From an uncultured Eubacteriales bacterium (GTDB lineage: Bacteria > Bacillota > Clostridia > Christensenellales > Aristaeellaceae), in NCBI GenBank assembly GCA_900553315.1, contig USCW01000072.1, positions 1 through 7,564 on the forward strand: a stretch of 7,564 bases of DNA, read 5' to 3'. A program made the position numbers and the translations under genes. Of this stretch, positions 1 through 7,562 are shown one piece after another. The notes beneath the pieces were generated by a model. It searched no databases. It was not told where the DNA came from and saw only the letters and a list, made by a program, of their open reading frames with translations. Every line of letters starts with the position of its first letter. Within the stretch, counting starts at the first letter, position 1.

Positions 1-50
1 GGGGGAGAGGCGCTTCTCTTAGAGAAGCGGCCTCTCCCCCAGAATCTCCC
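1..50 (-). repeat. Palindromic intergenic repeat, copy A (bulged long hairpin)
   Basis: On the minus strand a short lead ending in GAGATTCT is followed by an almost perfect palindrome. The 20-base arm (40 down to 21) pairs with the 19-base arm (19 down to 1), with one unpaired C and a single A at the tip. The same layout recurs at 7510-7559: 41 of 50 positions are identical and the differences inside the stem are compensated. The element lies downstream of oppF, so it is probably a 3'-end structure or terminator-like repeat. The window starts at the edge of the arm, so I cannot see whether a U-run follows. The inverted repeat is certain; its function is not known. Confidence 0.85.
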
Positions 51-78
51 CCACCCCGCCGTCTTTTCAGGAGGGAGC

Positions 79-120
79 GCGAGGGAGGGGACTTTTCTTC
101 AGAAAAGTCCCCTCCCTCGC
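79..120 (-). repeat. Perfect 20-bp palindrome just after oppF (terminator-like hairpin)
   Basis: Positions 79-98 and 101-120 are perfect reverse complements, separated only by two bases (99-100). The outer half of the stem is GC-rich and the inner half is A/T-rich, ending in CTTTTCT/AGAAAAG. It begins 7 bases after the oppF stop codon, so in the operon mRNA it would form a very stable 3' hairpin. No U-run follows on the minus strand, so it is not a textbook intrinsic terminator; transcript-end protection or a bidirectional terminator are alternatives. Its design (purine-rich outer arm, CTTNTCT inner arm) resembles the copies at 1-50 and 7510-7559, but it lacks their bulged C and GATTCT lead. 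Positions 51-78, between it and copy A, hold nothing I recognise. Confidence 0.85.
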
Positions 121-127
121 ATTTAGC

Positions 128-1055
128 TCACACTCTTTTCCTATATTCTTCCATTTCGGGATCGTTGGCTAGGATGAAGTGATCGGGCTCGATTTCCTGC
201 CACGAGGGCTTTTGCTGATCATAGTGGTGCATCGACTCGTCGTAGACCAGCAGACCACGATTGCGCTCCACATCAGGGTTCGGCGTGGGAATCGCCGAGA
301 GCAGCGCCCGAGTGTACGGATGCAAGGGATGCTCAAAAAGCAGATTCGTCTCCGCCAGCTCCACAATCCGGCCCCGCTGAATCACCGCAATGCGGTCGCA
401 AATGAACTTCATCACCGACAAATCATGCGCAATGAATAGATACGTCAAGCCGCGCTTCTTTTGCAGATCGGCCAGCAGGTTCAAAATCTGCGCACGAATG
501 GAAACGTCCAGCGCGGAAATGGGCTCGTCCGCAATAATGAAGGACGGCTCCATAATCAGCGCACGGGCAATGCCGATGCGCTGCCGCTGACCGCCCGAAA
601 ACTCGTGCGGAAAGCGGGACGCAAACTCCGGCAGAAGGCCCACGTCCGTCAGCGCCTGATTCACCAGCTCGTCCTGCTGCTCCCTTGTCAAGTGCTTGCG
701 GACATTCATCAGGCCTTCCTTGACAATGTAGTTCACCTTCGCGCGGTCGTTCAGCGAGGACATGGGGTCTTGGAAGATCATCTGAATCTCCTTGATGATC
801 TTCTTGTCCATCTCCCGGCTGATGCGGCCGTTGATCTTCTCACCCTTGTAGAGAATCTCGCCGCCGCTGGTGGGATTCATGCGGATGATCGCACGACCGA
901 TGGTCGTCTTGCCCGATCCGGACTCGCCCACCAGACCAAATGTCTCGCCCTTGTAAATGTCAAAGTTCACGCCGCGCACCGCTTCAAAGGCGTGACGGTG
1001 CTTGCCGAAGGTCACATGCAGATCATGCACTTCCAGCAGCTTTTCACGGTTCGGC

Positions 1056-1066
<11 letters not shown>
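128..1066 (-). CDS. oppF: Oligopeptide ABC transporter ATP-binding protein OppF
   Basis: This is one of the two ATPase subunits that power peptide import through OppB/OppC at the inner face of the membrane. The 312-residue product shows Walker A GESGSGKTT (47-55), Q-loop FQDP (Gln 99), signature FSGGQRQR (156-163), Walker B IIADE (177-181), D-loop SALD (184-187) and switch His 214. HPLHPYTRALLSAIP (246-260) is the hallmark of the peptide/nickel transporter ATPases. The ATG at 1066 was chosen because GGGAGGTGAT lies 4 bases upstream and the family's N-terminus begins soon after; an earlier in-frame ATG at 1138 would only add residues coded inside oppD. The gene overlaps the oppD end by 11 bases, which suggests translational coupling. 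Its tail is short and lacks the cysteine-rich segment many OppF proteins carry. The oppF name follows from operon order; the exact substrate is unknown. Confidence 0.93.
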
Positions 1067-2117
<1,051 letters not shown>

Positions 2118-2130
2118 ATGTGCATCCTCC

Positions 2131-3180
2131 TTACAGATGGTTCTTGGGATCGGCCGCGTCCGCAAAGGCGTTGCCGATCATGTAAAAGCAGATGGTAATG
2201 ACAGACAGCACCGCCGCAGGGAAGATCAGCTGATACCGCAGGGAGGGCGTCATCATCAGGCCGCGGCCCGCCTCCACCAGATTGCCCAGCGAGGGCAGCT
2301 CCAGCGGCAGACCCAGACCAATGTAGGTCAGGAACACCTCGCTGCCGATCGCGCCGGGGATGGTCAGCGCCATTTGCAGCATGATAACGGACACCATATG
2401 GGGCAGCAGGTTCTTCACGATAATGCGACCCATGGGCGTGCCCAGACAGCGGGACGCACGGTTGAAGTCCCGGTCGCGGATAATCAGCACCTGATTCCGC
2501 ACAAAGCGTGCAATACCCAGCCAGCCGGTGACGCACATGGCAATGACCATGGTGGTCACGCCGGGCTTCATCACGTAGGAGGCAAGGATCAAGATGATGG
2601 TGCTGGGAATGTTATCCACAATGTTGTAGAGCTCTGTGAAGAAAAAGTCCAACTGACGCACATAGCCCCACAGAAGGCCCATCACCACGCCCACCAAACC
2701 GCGGATCAGCGCCACGGCAAAGCCGATCAGCAGGCTGGTACGCGTACCGGCCCATAGGCGTGCCCACAGGTCCTGACCGATGTTGTTGGTGCCGAACCAG
2801 AACTCGGCGCAGGGAGCGCGGTTCATGATCTGCATTCCCGTGGTGGGATCATTATTGATGTAGTTGGGGTCGCGCTGAGCGGGCAGGTAAGGCTGGATCA
2901 TGGTGAAGACCAGCATGACCACGATGATCGCCAGCATGACCACCGCCATGCGGTTCTTCAGGAACATGCGCACGGTCGAACCCCAATAGGAATAATTGGA
3001 GTAGCCCGTCTTTTCCGCGGCCTGTTCGTTATAGGCCGCACGGTCGAACATCTCCGCCGGGAGAGCGGCAATCTCCTCCGCCGACATTTCCGCGTCAGGC
3101 GCGAGCGTCGCCTTTTCATGCTCAAGGAGCGCGTCTCCCAGACGGTCGGTCACATGCTGGGCGGGTGAAAACTTACTCAT
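2131..3180 (-). CDS. oppC: Oligopeptide ABC transporter permease OppC
   Basis: This is one of two membrane subunits forming the peptide channel, 349 residues long. The first membrane helix lies at about 78-96. It is followed by the OppC-type stretch FGTNNIGQDLWARLWAGTR (129-147), further helices from about 150 on, and the ATPase-contacting loop ASRCLGTPMGRIIVKNLLP (242-260) before the last helices. This is the standard binding-protein-dependent permease fold. The roughly 70 residues before the first helix are long for OppC and rich in Ala and Glu. The ATG at 3180 shares its A with the oppB stop (TGATG), and AGGAG lies 10 bases upstream inside oppB, so coupling to oppB translation is likely. 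The TAA stop abuts the oppD ribosome site, leaving 13 bases to oppD. Confident in family and role. Confidence 0.93.
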   Translation of the reverse strand: MSKFSPAQHVTDRLGDALLEHEKATLAPDAEMSAEEIAALPAEMFDRAAYNEQAAEKTGYSNYSYWGSTVRMFLKNRMAVVMLAIIVVMLVFTMIQPYLPAQRDPNYINNDPTTGMQIMNRAPCAEFWFGTNNIGQDLWARLWAGTRTSLLIGFAVALIRGLVGVVMGLLWGYVRQLDFFFTELYNIVDNIPSTIILILASYVMKPGVTTMVIAMCVTGWLGIARFVRNQVLIIRDRDFNRASRCLGTPMGRIIVKNLLPHMVSVIMLQMALTIPGAIGSEVFLTYIGLGLPLELPSLGNLVEAGRGLMMTPSLRYQLIFPAAVLSVITICFYMIGNAFADAADPKNHL

Positions 3181-4121
3181 CAGCGGGTCGCTCCTTTCTG
3201 GGCCAGATTGATGCGGGGGTCAAGCAGCGCCATCATCAGGTCGCCGATCAGCAGACCGAAGATACCCAGCACCGCATAGATAATGACCAGCGCCTGCACC
3301 ATGGTGTTATCCTGCATCTTGATAACCTCCACCAGCAGACCGCCCATGCCGGGGATGGAGTACAGGGACTCAATGTAGATGGAGCCGCAGATGGTCAGCA
3401 GCAGGGAACCGGGGAGCTGCTGCACCATGGGCACCACGCCGTTGCGGAAAATATGATGGAAAGCGATCGCACGACCGGGCACGCCCTTGGCCTTCGCCAT
3501 CAGCACATAATCCTTATTGGCCTCGTCCAGCATGAAGCGGCGGATCCACATAGCATAGCCGGCAATAGAGGGCATAGCCAGCGAGAGAATGGGCAGGATC
3601 ATGCTTGTCCATTGGCTGGGATTATACAGCAGACCCCAGCCCGTCGCGCTGGAGCCGTACAACTGCATGAACAGGTAATAAATCGCCGCAGGAACCGCCT
3701 GAATAATCACAATATACGCCGTGCCCAGCTTATCCACCCATTTGCCCTTATACCGCGCCATCAAAATACCAAGGCCAAAGCCCAGCGGCAGACTGATAGC
3801 CATGGCCCACAGGCCGAACTGGATGGAATACGGCGCTTTCTTGGCAACGATCTTAGCGATCGGATAATTCTGACGATATTTAATGGACTTTCCCAAATCC
3901 CCCTGCGCCAGCTGCGTGAAAAAGCGCCCCAGCTGCTCCGGCAGAGGATCGTTGAGGCCCAAGGCCTCGAGGGCGTTATGAATGTCCGCTTCGGACATCT
4001 TATCAATGTTGCTGAAATAGCCCTCCACAGGCATCATTCGCAGCAGACAGAACACCACGGTAATGACCAGCACCAGACTGATCATTGCGCGTAAAATACG
4101 TACCAGACAGTATTTGAACAT
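3180..4121 (-). CDS. oppB: Oligopeptide ABC transporter permease OppB
   Basis: This is the partner membrane subunit of OppC, 313 residues. The N-terminus MFKYCLVRILRA followed by a helix at about 11-28 is typical of OppB/DppB and supports the ATG at 4121. GDLGKSI (74-80) is the usual periplasmic-side motif, and further helices lie near 100-121, 134-153, 174-193, 236-250 and 277-299. DYVLMAKAKGVPGRAIAFHH (204-223) is the loop that docks on the ATPases, and ESLYSIPGMG (251-260) and DPRI (301-304) are conserved near the end. No Shine-Dalgarno lies at normal distance; the nearest good one is 38 bases upstream across a hairpin. No in-frame alternative start is visible in the codons just upstream. 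Leu 10 is a rare TTA codon. The TGA stop overlaps the oppC ATG by one base. Confidence 0.93.
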   Translation of the reverse strand: MFKYCLVRILRAMISLVLVITVVFCLLRMMPVEGYFSNIDKMSEADIHNALEALGLNDPLPEQLGRFFTQLAQGDLGKSIKYRQNYPIAKIVAKKAPYSIQFGLWAMAISLPLGFGLGILMARYKGKWVDKLGTAYIVIIQAVPAAIYYLFMQLYGSSATGWGLLYNPSQWTSMILPILSLAMPSIAGYAMWIRRFMLDEANKDYVLMAKAKGVPGRAIAFHHIFRNGVVPMVQQLPGSLLLTICGSIYIESLYSIPGMGGLLVEVIKMQDNTMVQALVIIYAVLGIFGLLIGDLMMALLDPRINLAQKGATR

Positions 4122-4165
4122 ATTTCGTGAGCGCCGGGAAAACGGGGCAGGCGCTCGTGCCTCCC
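4122..4165 (-). promoter_or_regulatory. Hairpin-bridged ribosome binding site of oppB
   Basis: Reading the minus strand: GGGAGG (4165-4160), CAC, the arm GAGCGCC (4156-4150), a 14-base loop, the arm GGCGCTC (4135-4129), seven bases, then the oppB ATG. The arms are perfectly complementary. Linear distance from GGAGG to ATG is 38 bases, too far for normal initiation; with the stem folded the remaining spacing is 10 bases. The layout is seen directly. That the ribosome uses it is inference, with precedent in phage T4 genes where an mRNA hairpin brings a distant Shine-Dalgarno near the start. Confidence 0.55.
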
Positions 4166-4169
4166 TTCC

Positions 4170-4204
4170 AAAAAGCAGGGGATGCGGCGCGAAGCCGCAT
4201 CCCC
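4170..4204 (-). terminator. Intrinsic (probably partial) terminator between oppA and oppB
   Basis: On the minus strand an 11-bp GC-rich stem (GGGGATGCGGC at 4204-4194 with GCCGCATCCCC at 4188-4178) has a 5-base loop and is followed by TGC and TTTTT (4174-4170). It starts 34 bases after the oppA stop codon. Because oppB-oppF have no visible promoter of their own, some transcription must read through. A leaky terminator after the binding-protein gene is a common way to make far more binding protein than transporter. Structure is clear; efficiency cannot be read from sequence. Confidence 0.8.
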
Positions 4205-4238
4205 CCCTTTAGCGTTACGGGGTCAACGTATGCTATTC

Positions 4239-6101
4239 TTACTGAACCTCGGGCGCGTTGGTAACGCATGCTTCCTTCCACTCGGCATACAGGGTGGTGA
4301 ACTGCTCCCCAGTCAGCGGCTCAGACAGCACGTGCATGTACTTATAGCGGCCGGACTGATCGGGCACCTGCTCGAAGGGGTTCACGCGGCCAACCGTGTT
4401 GCCCCACGTGTCGGTAGAGAACGGAATGACCAGCGCGTGCTCCAGCAGGAAGGCTTCCGCCTTGGCATAGGCCGCATAGCGGGCCTCGTCCTTGCCGGTG
4501 TGGGTCGCGGCCTCGTCCAGCAGGGCCTGATATTCCTTCTGCAGCGCCTGCACGTTGGGGGTCGTCACCTGATCCAGGAAGGTCCAGTTGTTGCCGGCCT
4601 GGAAGGCCAGAATCCACGCGGTGGGATCAGTATAGGAGCCGCCGTTGTTCAGCTTCATGAACTGATACTTCGCGCTGCGGCGCACGGCGCTCAGGAAGCC
4701 GGAGGTGGGGCCGGCCTCGATGGTCAGGTTGATGTAATCGGTGCCCAGCAGCGCTTCCAGCTGCTGCTTCACGACCTGCACTTCTTCCGCCCAGCCATTG
4801 GAAACAGGGTTGTAGGGCATGACCATCTTCACAGGCAGGGTAACGCCCGCTTCGGTCAGCTCCTTCACCGCAGCTTCCTTGTACTCCAGCGCCTTAGCCT
4901 CATTGAAGCTGTAGTTTTCACGCTCGGTGATACCCTTCAGCTCGTCAAAGGCGGTGTAGTCCTTGCCGTCCACCTCACACCAGGTTTCGGGGGTGATGGT
5001 CTTGGTCAGGTACAGATCCGCGTTGTAGGGGTCCTTGGTCAGGTTCGCCTTGTAGCGATCCAGACCCCAATACAGGGACTGACGGAAGTTCTCATTGTCG
5101 ATGGCCTTCAGGTAATTGGAGGTCTCGTAGGTTGCTTCGTCCAGATCAGGATTCCAGCAGAAGCTGTAATAGTACATGTAGGTGTTATCGGGCAGCGCGG
5201 GCAGCACGATGTTCTTGGTCGCGTCGTCCTGCTTCCAAGCATCCAGAATGTCGGTGCCGATGTTCGCCATATCGACCTCGCCGCGCTTGAACATTTCAGG
5301 CGCCAGCGTGCTGGCCTCAGCGTTGTAGGTCATGACGACCTTGTCGATGTACACCTTATCCGCATCGAAGTAGTAGGGATTCTTGGTGTACACGCGCTGG
5401 AACTGGGGCTCCCAGTCGGAGACGTAGTACGCGCCAATGTACAGGGTGGACTCAGCGTCCGTGCCGTACATTTCGCCCATCTCGTTATAGAACTCGGTGG
5501 GCACGGGGATAAAGCTGCCGCAGTAGTCGGTGAAGTACGGGATAGGAGCGACCAGCGTCAGCTCCAGGGTATACTTATCCAGCGCCTTGAAGCCGACGTT
5601 CTCGTCGAAGCCGGTCACACCGCTCTCGGTATCCAGCACTTCCTTCGCGCCCTTGATGGTATCGGCGTAGTAGTACGCGTTACCGGAGGCGTTAGCGGGA
5701 TCGCAGATGAACTTCGCAGAGGTCACGAAGTCCTCGGCGGTCAGCTCGGCGACCTGCTTGCCGGTGTAATCGACCCAGTACTGGCCTTCACGGATGTGGA
5801 AGGTGTACACGGTCTGATCCTCGCTGATGGTGAAGCTGTCGGCCAGCGCATAGGTGCGATGACCGTAGGAGTCCTCGCCCAGCAGACCCTCCACCACATT
5901 GGAGATAGCCTTCCAGTCGCCGGCAGTACCGTTGCCGCCCAGCGAAGACAGAGAGGAAGCCTCGGTGCCGTACACCACGCGCAGCGTCTGATCCTCAGCA
6001 TAGGTCAGCGTCACGGCAGATTCCGCGAAGGAAACGCTCGCCACGCTCAGCACCATGACAAGGGCCAGCAGCAGGGAAAGGAAACCCTTTGCACTTTTCA
6101 T
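4239..6101 (-). CDS. oppA: Peptide ABC transporter substrate-binding protein (family 5), OppA
   Basis: This extracellular receptor captures peptides and delivers them to OppBC. It is 620 residues, somewhat longer than classic OppA. Residues 1-26 form a signal peptide: K2 and K5, a hydrophobic core at 8-18, and a probable signal peptidase I site after S-F-A (24-26). There is no lipobox cysteine; Cys appear only at 133, 194, 315, 375 and 612. The body is a family-5 solute-binding protein, with EGLLGEDSYG (71-80) near the start and FRQSLYWGLDR (339-349), the conserved mid-domain motif, after it. The ATG at 6101 has GAGGAGG 8 bases upstream; an in-frame ATG at 6161 has no ribosome site and would bury the signal peptide. 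It is first in the operon with its own promoter and a terminator after it. The gene contains no TTA, CTA or TCA codon. Ligand specificity cannot be told. Confidence 0.93.
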   Translation of the reverse strand: MKSAKGFLSLLLALVMVLSVASVSFAESAVTLTYAEDQTLRVVYGTEASSLSSLGGNGTAGDWKAISNVVEGLLGEDSYGHRTYALADSFTISEDQTVYTFHIREGQYWVDYTGKQVAELTAEDFVTSAKFICDPANASGNAYYYADTIKGAKEVLDTESGVTGFDENVGFKALDKYTLELTLVAPIPYFTDYCGSFIPVPTEFYNEMGEMYGTDAESTLYIGAYYVSDWEPQFQRVYTKNPYYFDADKVYIDKVVMTYNAEASTLAPEMFKRGEVDMANIGTDILDAWKQDDATKNIVLPALPDNTYMYYYSFCWNPDLDEATYETSNYLKAIDNENFRQSLYWGLDRYKANLTKDPYNADLYLTKTITPETWCEVDGKDYTAFDELKGITERENYSFNEAKALEYKEAAVKELTEAGVTLPVKMVMPYNPVSNGWAEEVQVVKQQLEALLGTDYINLTIEAGPTSGFLSAVRRSAKYQFMKLNNGGSYTDPTAWILAFQAGNNWTFLDQVTTPNVQALQKEYQALLDEAATHTGKDEARYAAYAKAEAFLLEHALVIPFSTDTWGNTVGRVNPFEQVPDQSGRYKYMHVLSEPLTGEQFTTLYAEWKEACVTNAPEVQ

Positions 6102-6198
6102 GTGACAATCCTCCTCAATGAAAATGTAACCGATACAGCAAAGCCCCCGAACAGAAGCCATGTACGCGTCATTGCGGGGGCCAAGTCATATCCTGTTA
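6102..6198 (-). promoter_or_regulatory. oppA 5' leader with a small hairpin
   Basis: The leader is about 97 bases from the predicted transcription start near 6198 to the base before the oppA ATG. It holds a 7-bp inverted repeat, GCCCCCG (6181-6175) with CGGGGGC (6149-6143), enclosing 25 bases. It ends in the strong ribosome site GAGGAGG. I see no known riboswitch fold and no U-run terminator. The stem could modulate transcript stability or be chance in GC-rich DNA. Confidence 0.4.
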
Positions 6199-6204
6199 AT
6201 GCAA

Positions 6205-6233
6205 ACTATACCAGACCGAACGTTGTATGTCAA
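6205..6233 (-). promoter_or_regulatory. Sigma-A-type promoter of the opp operon
   Basis: On the minus strand TTGACA (6233-6228, perfect -35) is followed after exactly 17 bases by TATAGT (6210-6205, 5 of 6 matches to the -10). Transcription should begin near 6198, about 97 bases before the oppA ATG. It is the only good minus-strand promoter I found upstream of oppA, so it probably drives the whole operon. Confidence 0.8.
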
Positions 6234-6240
6234 TGTATGT
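6224..6240 (-). promoter_or_regulatory. Direct repeat over the oppA -35 box (possible operator)
   Basis: TGTATGT occurs at 6224-6230 and again at 6234-6240 on the plus strand. On the minus strand this reads ACATACA-TTG-ACATACA, with the -35 hexamer lying across the junction. The copies are 10 bases apart, one helical turn, the spacing expected for two protein subunits binding the same face of DNA. No regulator gene is in the window, so an operator role is inference. Confidence 0.4.
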
Positions 6241-6243
6241 ACA

Positions 6244-6360
6244 GGGAAAAACTACAATCAACACGAAGAAAATCCATTTCCCCATTCCCTCGCGTTTTTC
6301 GACAGGATGCCTACCGTTGGTCAGTGCTGTTCCTCTGCATATTTATACGCTTCATTCGCG
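6244..6360. other. Spacer between the divergent promoters, no gene seen
   Basis: These 117 bases between the oppA and hydrolase promoters are less GC-rich than the flanking genes, with several short A and T runs. I see no convincing reading frame with a ribosome site, no strong inverted repeat and no second promoter. Regulator sites could lie here, but none is recognisable. Confidence 0.5.
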
Positions 6361-6390
6361 TTGACTTTCCTCTCCCCTGCGCGGTATAAT
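6361..6390 (+). promoter_or_regulatory. Sigma-A-type promoter of the serine hydrolase gene
   Basis: TTGACT (6361-6366, 5 of 6 to the -35) and a perfect TATAAT (6385-6390) are separated by 18 bases. Transcription should begin near 6397, giving a short leader of about 24 bases that contains AAGGAGG (6405-6411) 9 bases before the ATG at 6421. The hydrolase is thus a separate unit transcribed away from opp. Confidence 0.85.
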
Positions 6391-6420
6391 GGGCGCAAAA
6401 CAGCAAGGAGGCACATACAA

Positions 6421-7503
6421 ATGAAGCAGCCCTTTGAACGCTCGGTCTCGCTGATCCGCTCCTGTGTGGAGCGCGGTCTGATCCCCTCTGCGGCGCTGGC
6501 CATGGGTATCGGCGACGAAGTGATGGTCAAGGAATGCTGGGGCGTTACGTCCGTGACGGAGGACGCGCAGCCGGTCAACAGTCAGACGCTTTACGACATG
6601 GCGTCCGTCAGCAAGATTTATGCCACAACAATGATCACGCTCCGTTTTATTGAGCGCGGCATACTTGATTTGGCGGACATGCTTCCCCGTTATTTCGGCG
6701 ATCTGGTGCCGGAGGACAAACAGCACATTACGATTTTCCATCTTCTGACGCACACCAGCGGGTATCCGGATCACATTCTCCTGCACGCGGCGCTGACCGA
6801 TCCGGAGGAGACGGTTCCCTTCCTGCTGAAAACGCCGCTGAAGCATCCGGTGGGAGCGGTGGTTGAGTACAGCTGCATGGGCTTTATTCTGCTGGGCAAG
6901 CTGCTGGAAAAGGTTTCGGGCAAGCCGTTGGATCAGCTGATGCGCGAGGAAGTCAGCGAGCCGCTGGGGCTTACTTCCACGGGCTATCATCCCTTGGACA
7001 AGCTGATCTGCACGGCAAACACGGCGTACACGGAGCGCAGTTATGTGGACGGCAGTTGGCTGGTAGGTCGGGTACACGACGAGAACGCCTTCTTCCTGAA
7101 CGGTGTTGCGGGCAATGCGGGTGTATTCTCGAATCTGGATGATTTTATTCGCTACACGCGGATGCTGGCGAACCACGGTGTACTGGACGGGCAGGTATAC
7201 CTGCCCCGCTGCATTTTTGACGCGGCGATTCACGACTACACGCCGGGCATGGATGAGAACCGCGGCTTAGGCTTCTGGTGTGCGGGCGGCTATTACAGCA
7301 TGTCAGGACAGTTTACTGACCAGCAGAGCTTCGGTCACAACGGCTTCACGGGCCCTCACGTACTCGTCAATCCGAACACGGGTCTCTGGGTCTGTATGAT
7401 GACGAACCGCGTTCACCCGACCCGTGAAAACGCAAACCATCTCCGCATCCGCCGTCTCCTCCACACCCAAATGCAAATCGACTACGAAGAAATGAAGAGG
7501 TAA
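6421..7503 (+). CDS. Cytosolic class-C beta-lactamase-fold serine hydrolase
   Basis: The 360-residue product belongs to the beta-lactamase/DD-peptidase-like serine hydrolases (Pfam Beta-lactamase type), which include esterases and D-amino-acid peptidases. The catalytic SxxK box is SVSK (Ser 62, Lys 65). HLLTHTSG (107-114) is a typical family stretch. The second box reads Tyr 150-Ser-Cys 152, with Cys where Asn is usual. The third box is HNG (306-308) in place of KTG. VHDENAFFLNGVAGNAGVFS (218-237) recalls the HDENA...GVAGHAG segment of YbbE/AmlB-like proteins linked to cell-wall sugar recycling in Bacillus; this is a resemblance from memory, not a search result. There is no signal peptide or membrane helix, so a cytosolic location is likely and penicillin resistance improbable. 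The ATG at 6421 has AAGGAGG 9 bases upstream; further in-frame upstream sequence lies over the promoter and is not coding. Substrate unknown. Confidence 0.88.
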   Translation: MKQPFERSVSLIRSCVERGLIPSAALAMGIGDEVMVKECWGVTSVTEDAQPVNSQTLYDMASVSKIYATTMITLRFIERGILDLADMLPRYFGDLVPEDKQHITIFHLLTHTSGYPDHILLHAALTDPEETVPFLLKTPLKHPVGAVVEYSCMGFILLGKLLEKVSGKPLDQLMREEVSEPLGLTSTGYHPLDKLICTANTAYTERSYVDGSWLVGRVHDENAFFLNGVAGNAGVFSNLDDFIRYTRMLANHGVLDGQVYLPRCIFDAAIHDYTPGMDENRGLGFWCAGGYYSMSGQFTDQQSFGHNGFTGPHVLVNPNTGLWVCMMTNRVHPTRENANHLRIRRLLHTQMQIDYEEMKR

Positions 7504-7509
7504 GGGTGC

Positions 7510-7562
7510 AAGAGATTCTGGGGAGGAGGCGGCTTCTCTGAGAGAAGCCCCTCCTCCCCAGA
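7510..7562 (+). repeat. Palindromic intergenic repeat, copy C (bulged long hairpin)
   Basis: It begins 7 bases after the hydrolase stop. The lead GAGATTCT runs into a long hairpin: 7517-7539 pairs with 7541-7562, giving 22 base pairs, one unpaired C (7530) and a single G at the tip. It is the same element as the one at 1-50 but in the opposite orientation, so both copies sit directly in the 3' region of the unit they follow. No U-run is visible before the window ends. It is probably a 3'-end or terminator-like structure, or a REP-type dispersed repeat. Confidence 0.85.

Noticed and set aside
1..120. CRISPR-like or insertion-sequence ends
   Set aside because: The palindromes are not regularly spaced repeats with unique spacers, and no transposase or integrase gene is present in the window.
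6102..6161. Upstream in-frame ATG that would extend OppA by 20 residues
   Set aside because: No ribosome site precedes it, and the extension would place a Cys-rich, partly acidic stretch ahead of a clear signal peptide. The ATG at 6101 has GAGGAGG at ideal spacing.
4182..6389. A 735-codon open frame on the plus strand, antisense to oppA and running into the control region
   Set aside because: Its codons are in exact register with oppA codons, so a stop could appear only where oppA uses TTA, CTA or TCA, which it never does. Its product has no recognisable family and its start lies in the terminator stem. It is a codon-bias shadow.
6160..6420. 87-codon N-terminal extension of the hydrolase reading frame
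   Set aside because: It lies across the hydrolase promoter, so it would not be transcribed from that start, and the strong AAGGAGG at 6405-6411 points to the ATG at 6421.
6352..7233. A 293-codon minus-strand frame opposite the serine hydrolase
   Set aside because: In register with the hydrolase codons and bounded by a TTA Leu codon of that gene at its right end. The plus strand has catalytic motifs, a promoter and a ribosome site; this frame has none.
6421..7503. The hydrolase as a beta-lactamase resistance gene
   Set aside because: No export signal, HNG instead of KTG, and Cys in place of the Asn in the second box; a cytosolic esterase or peptidase is more likely.
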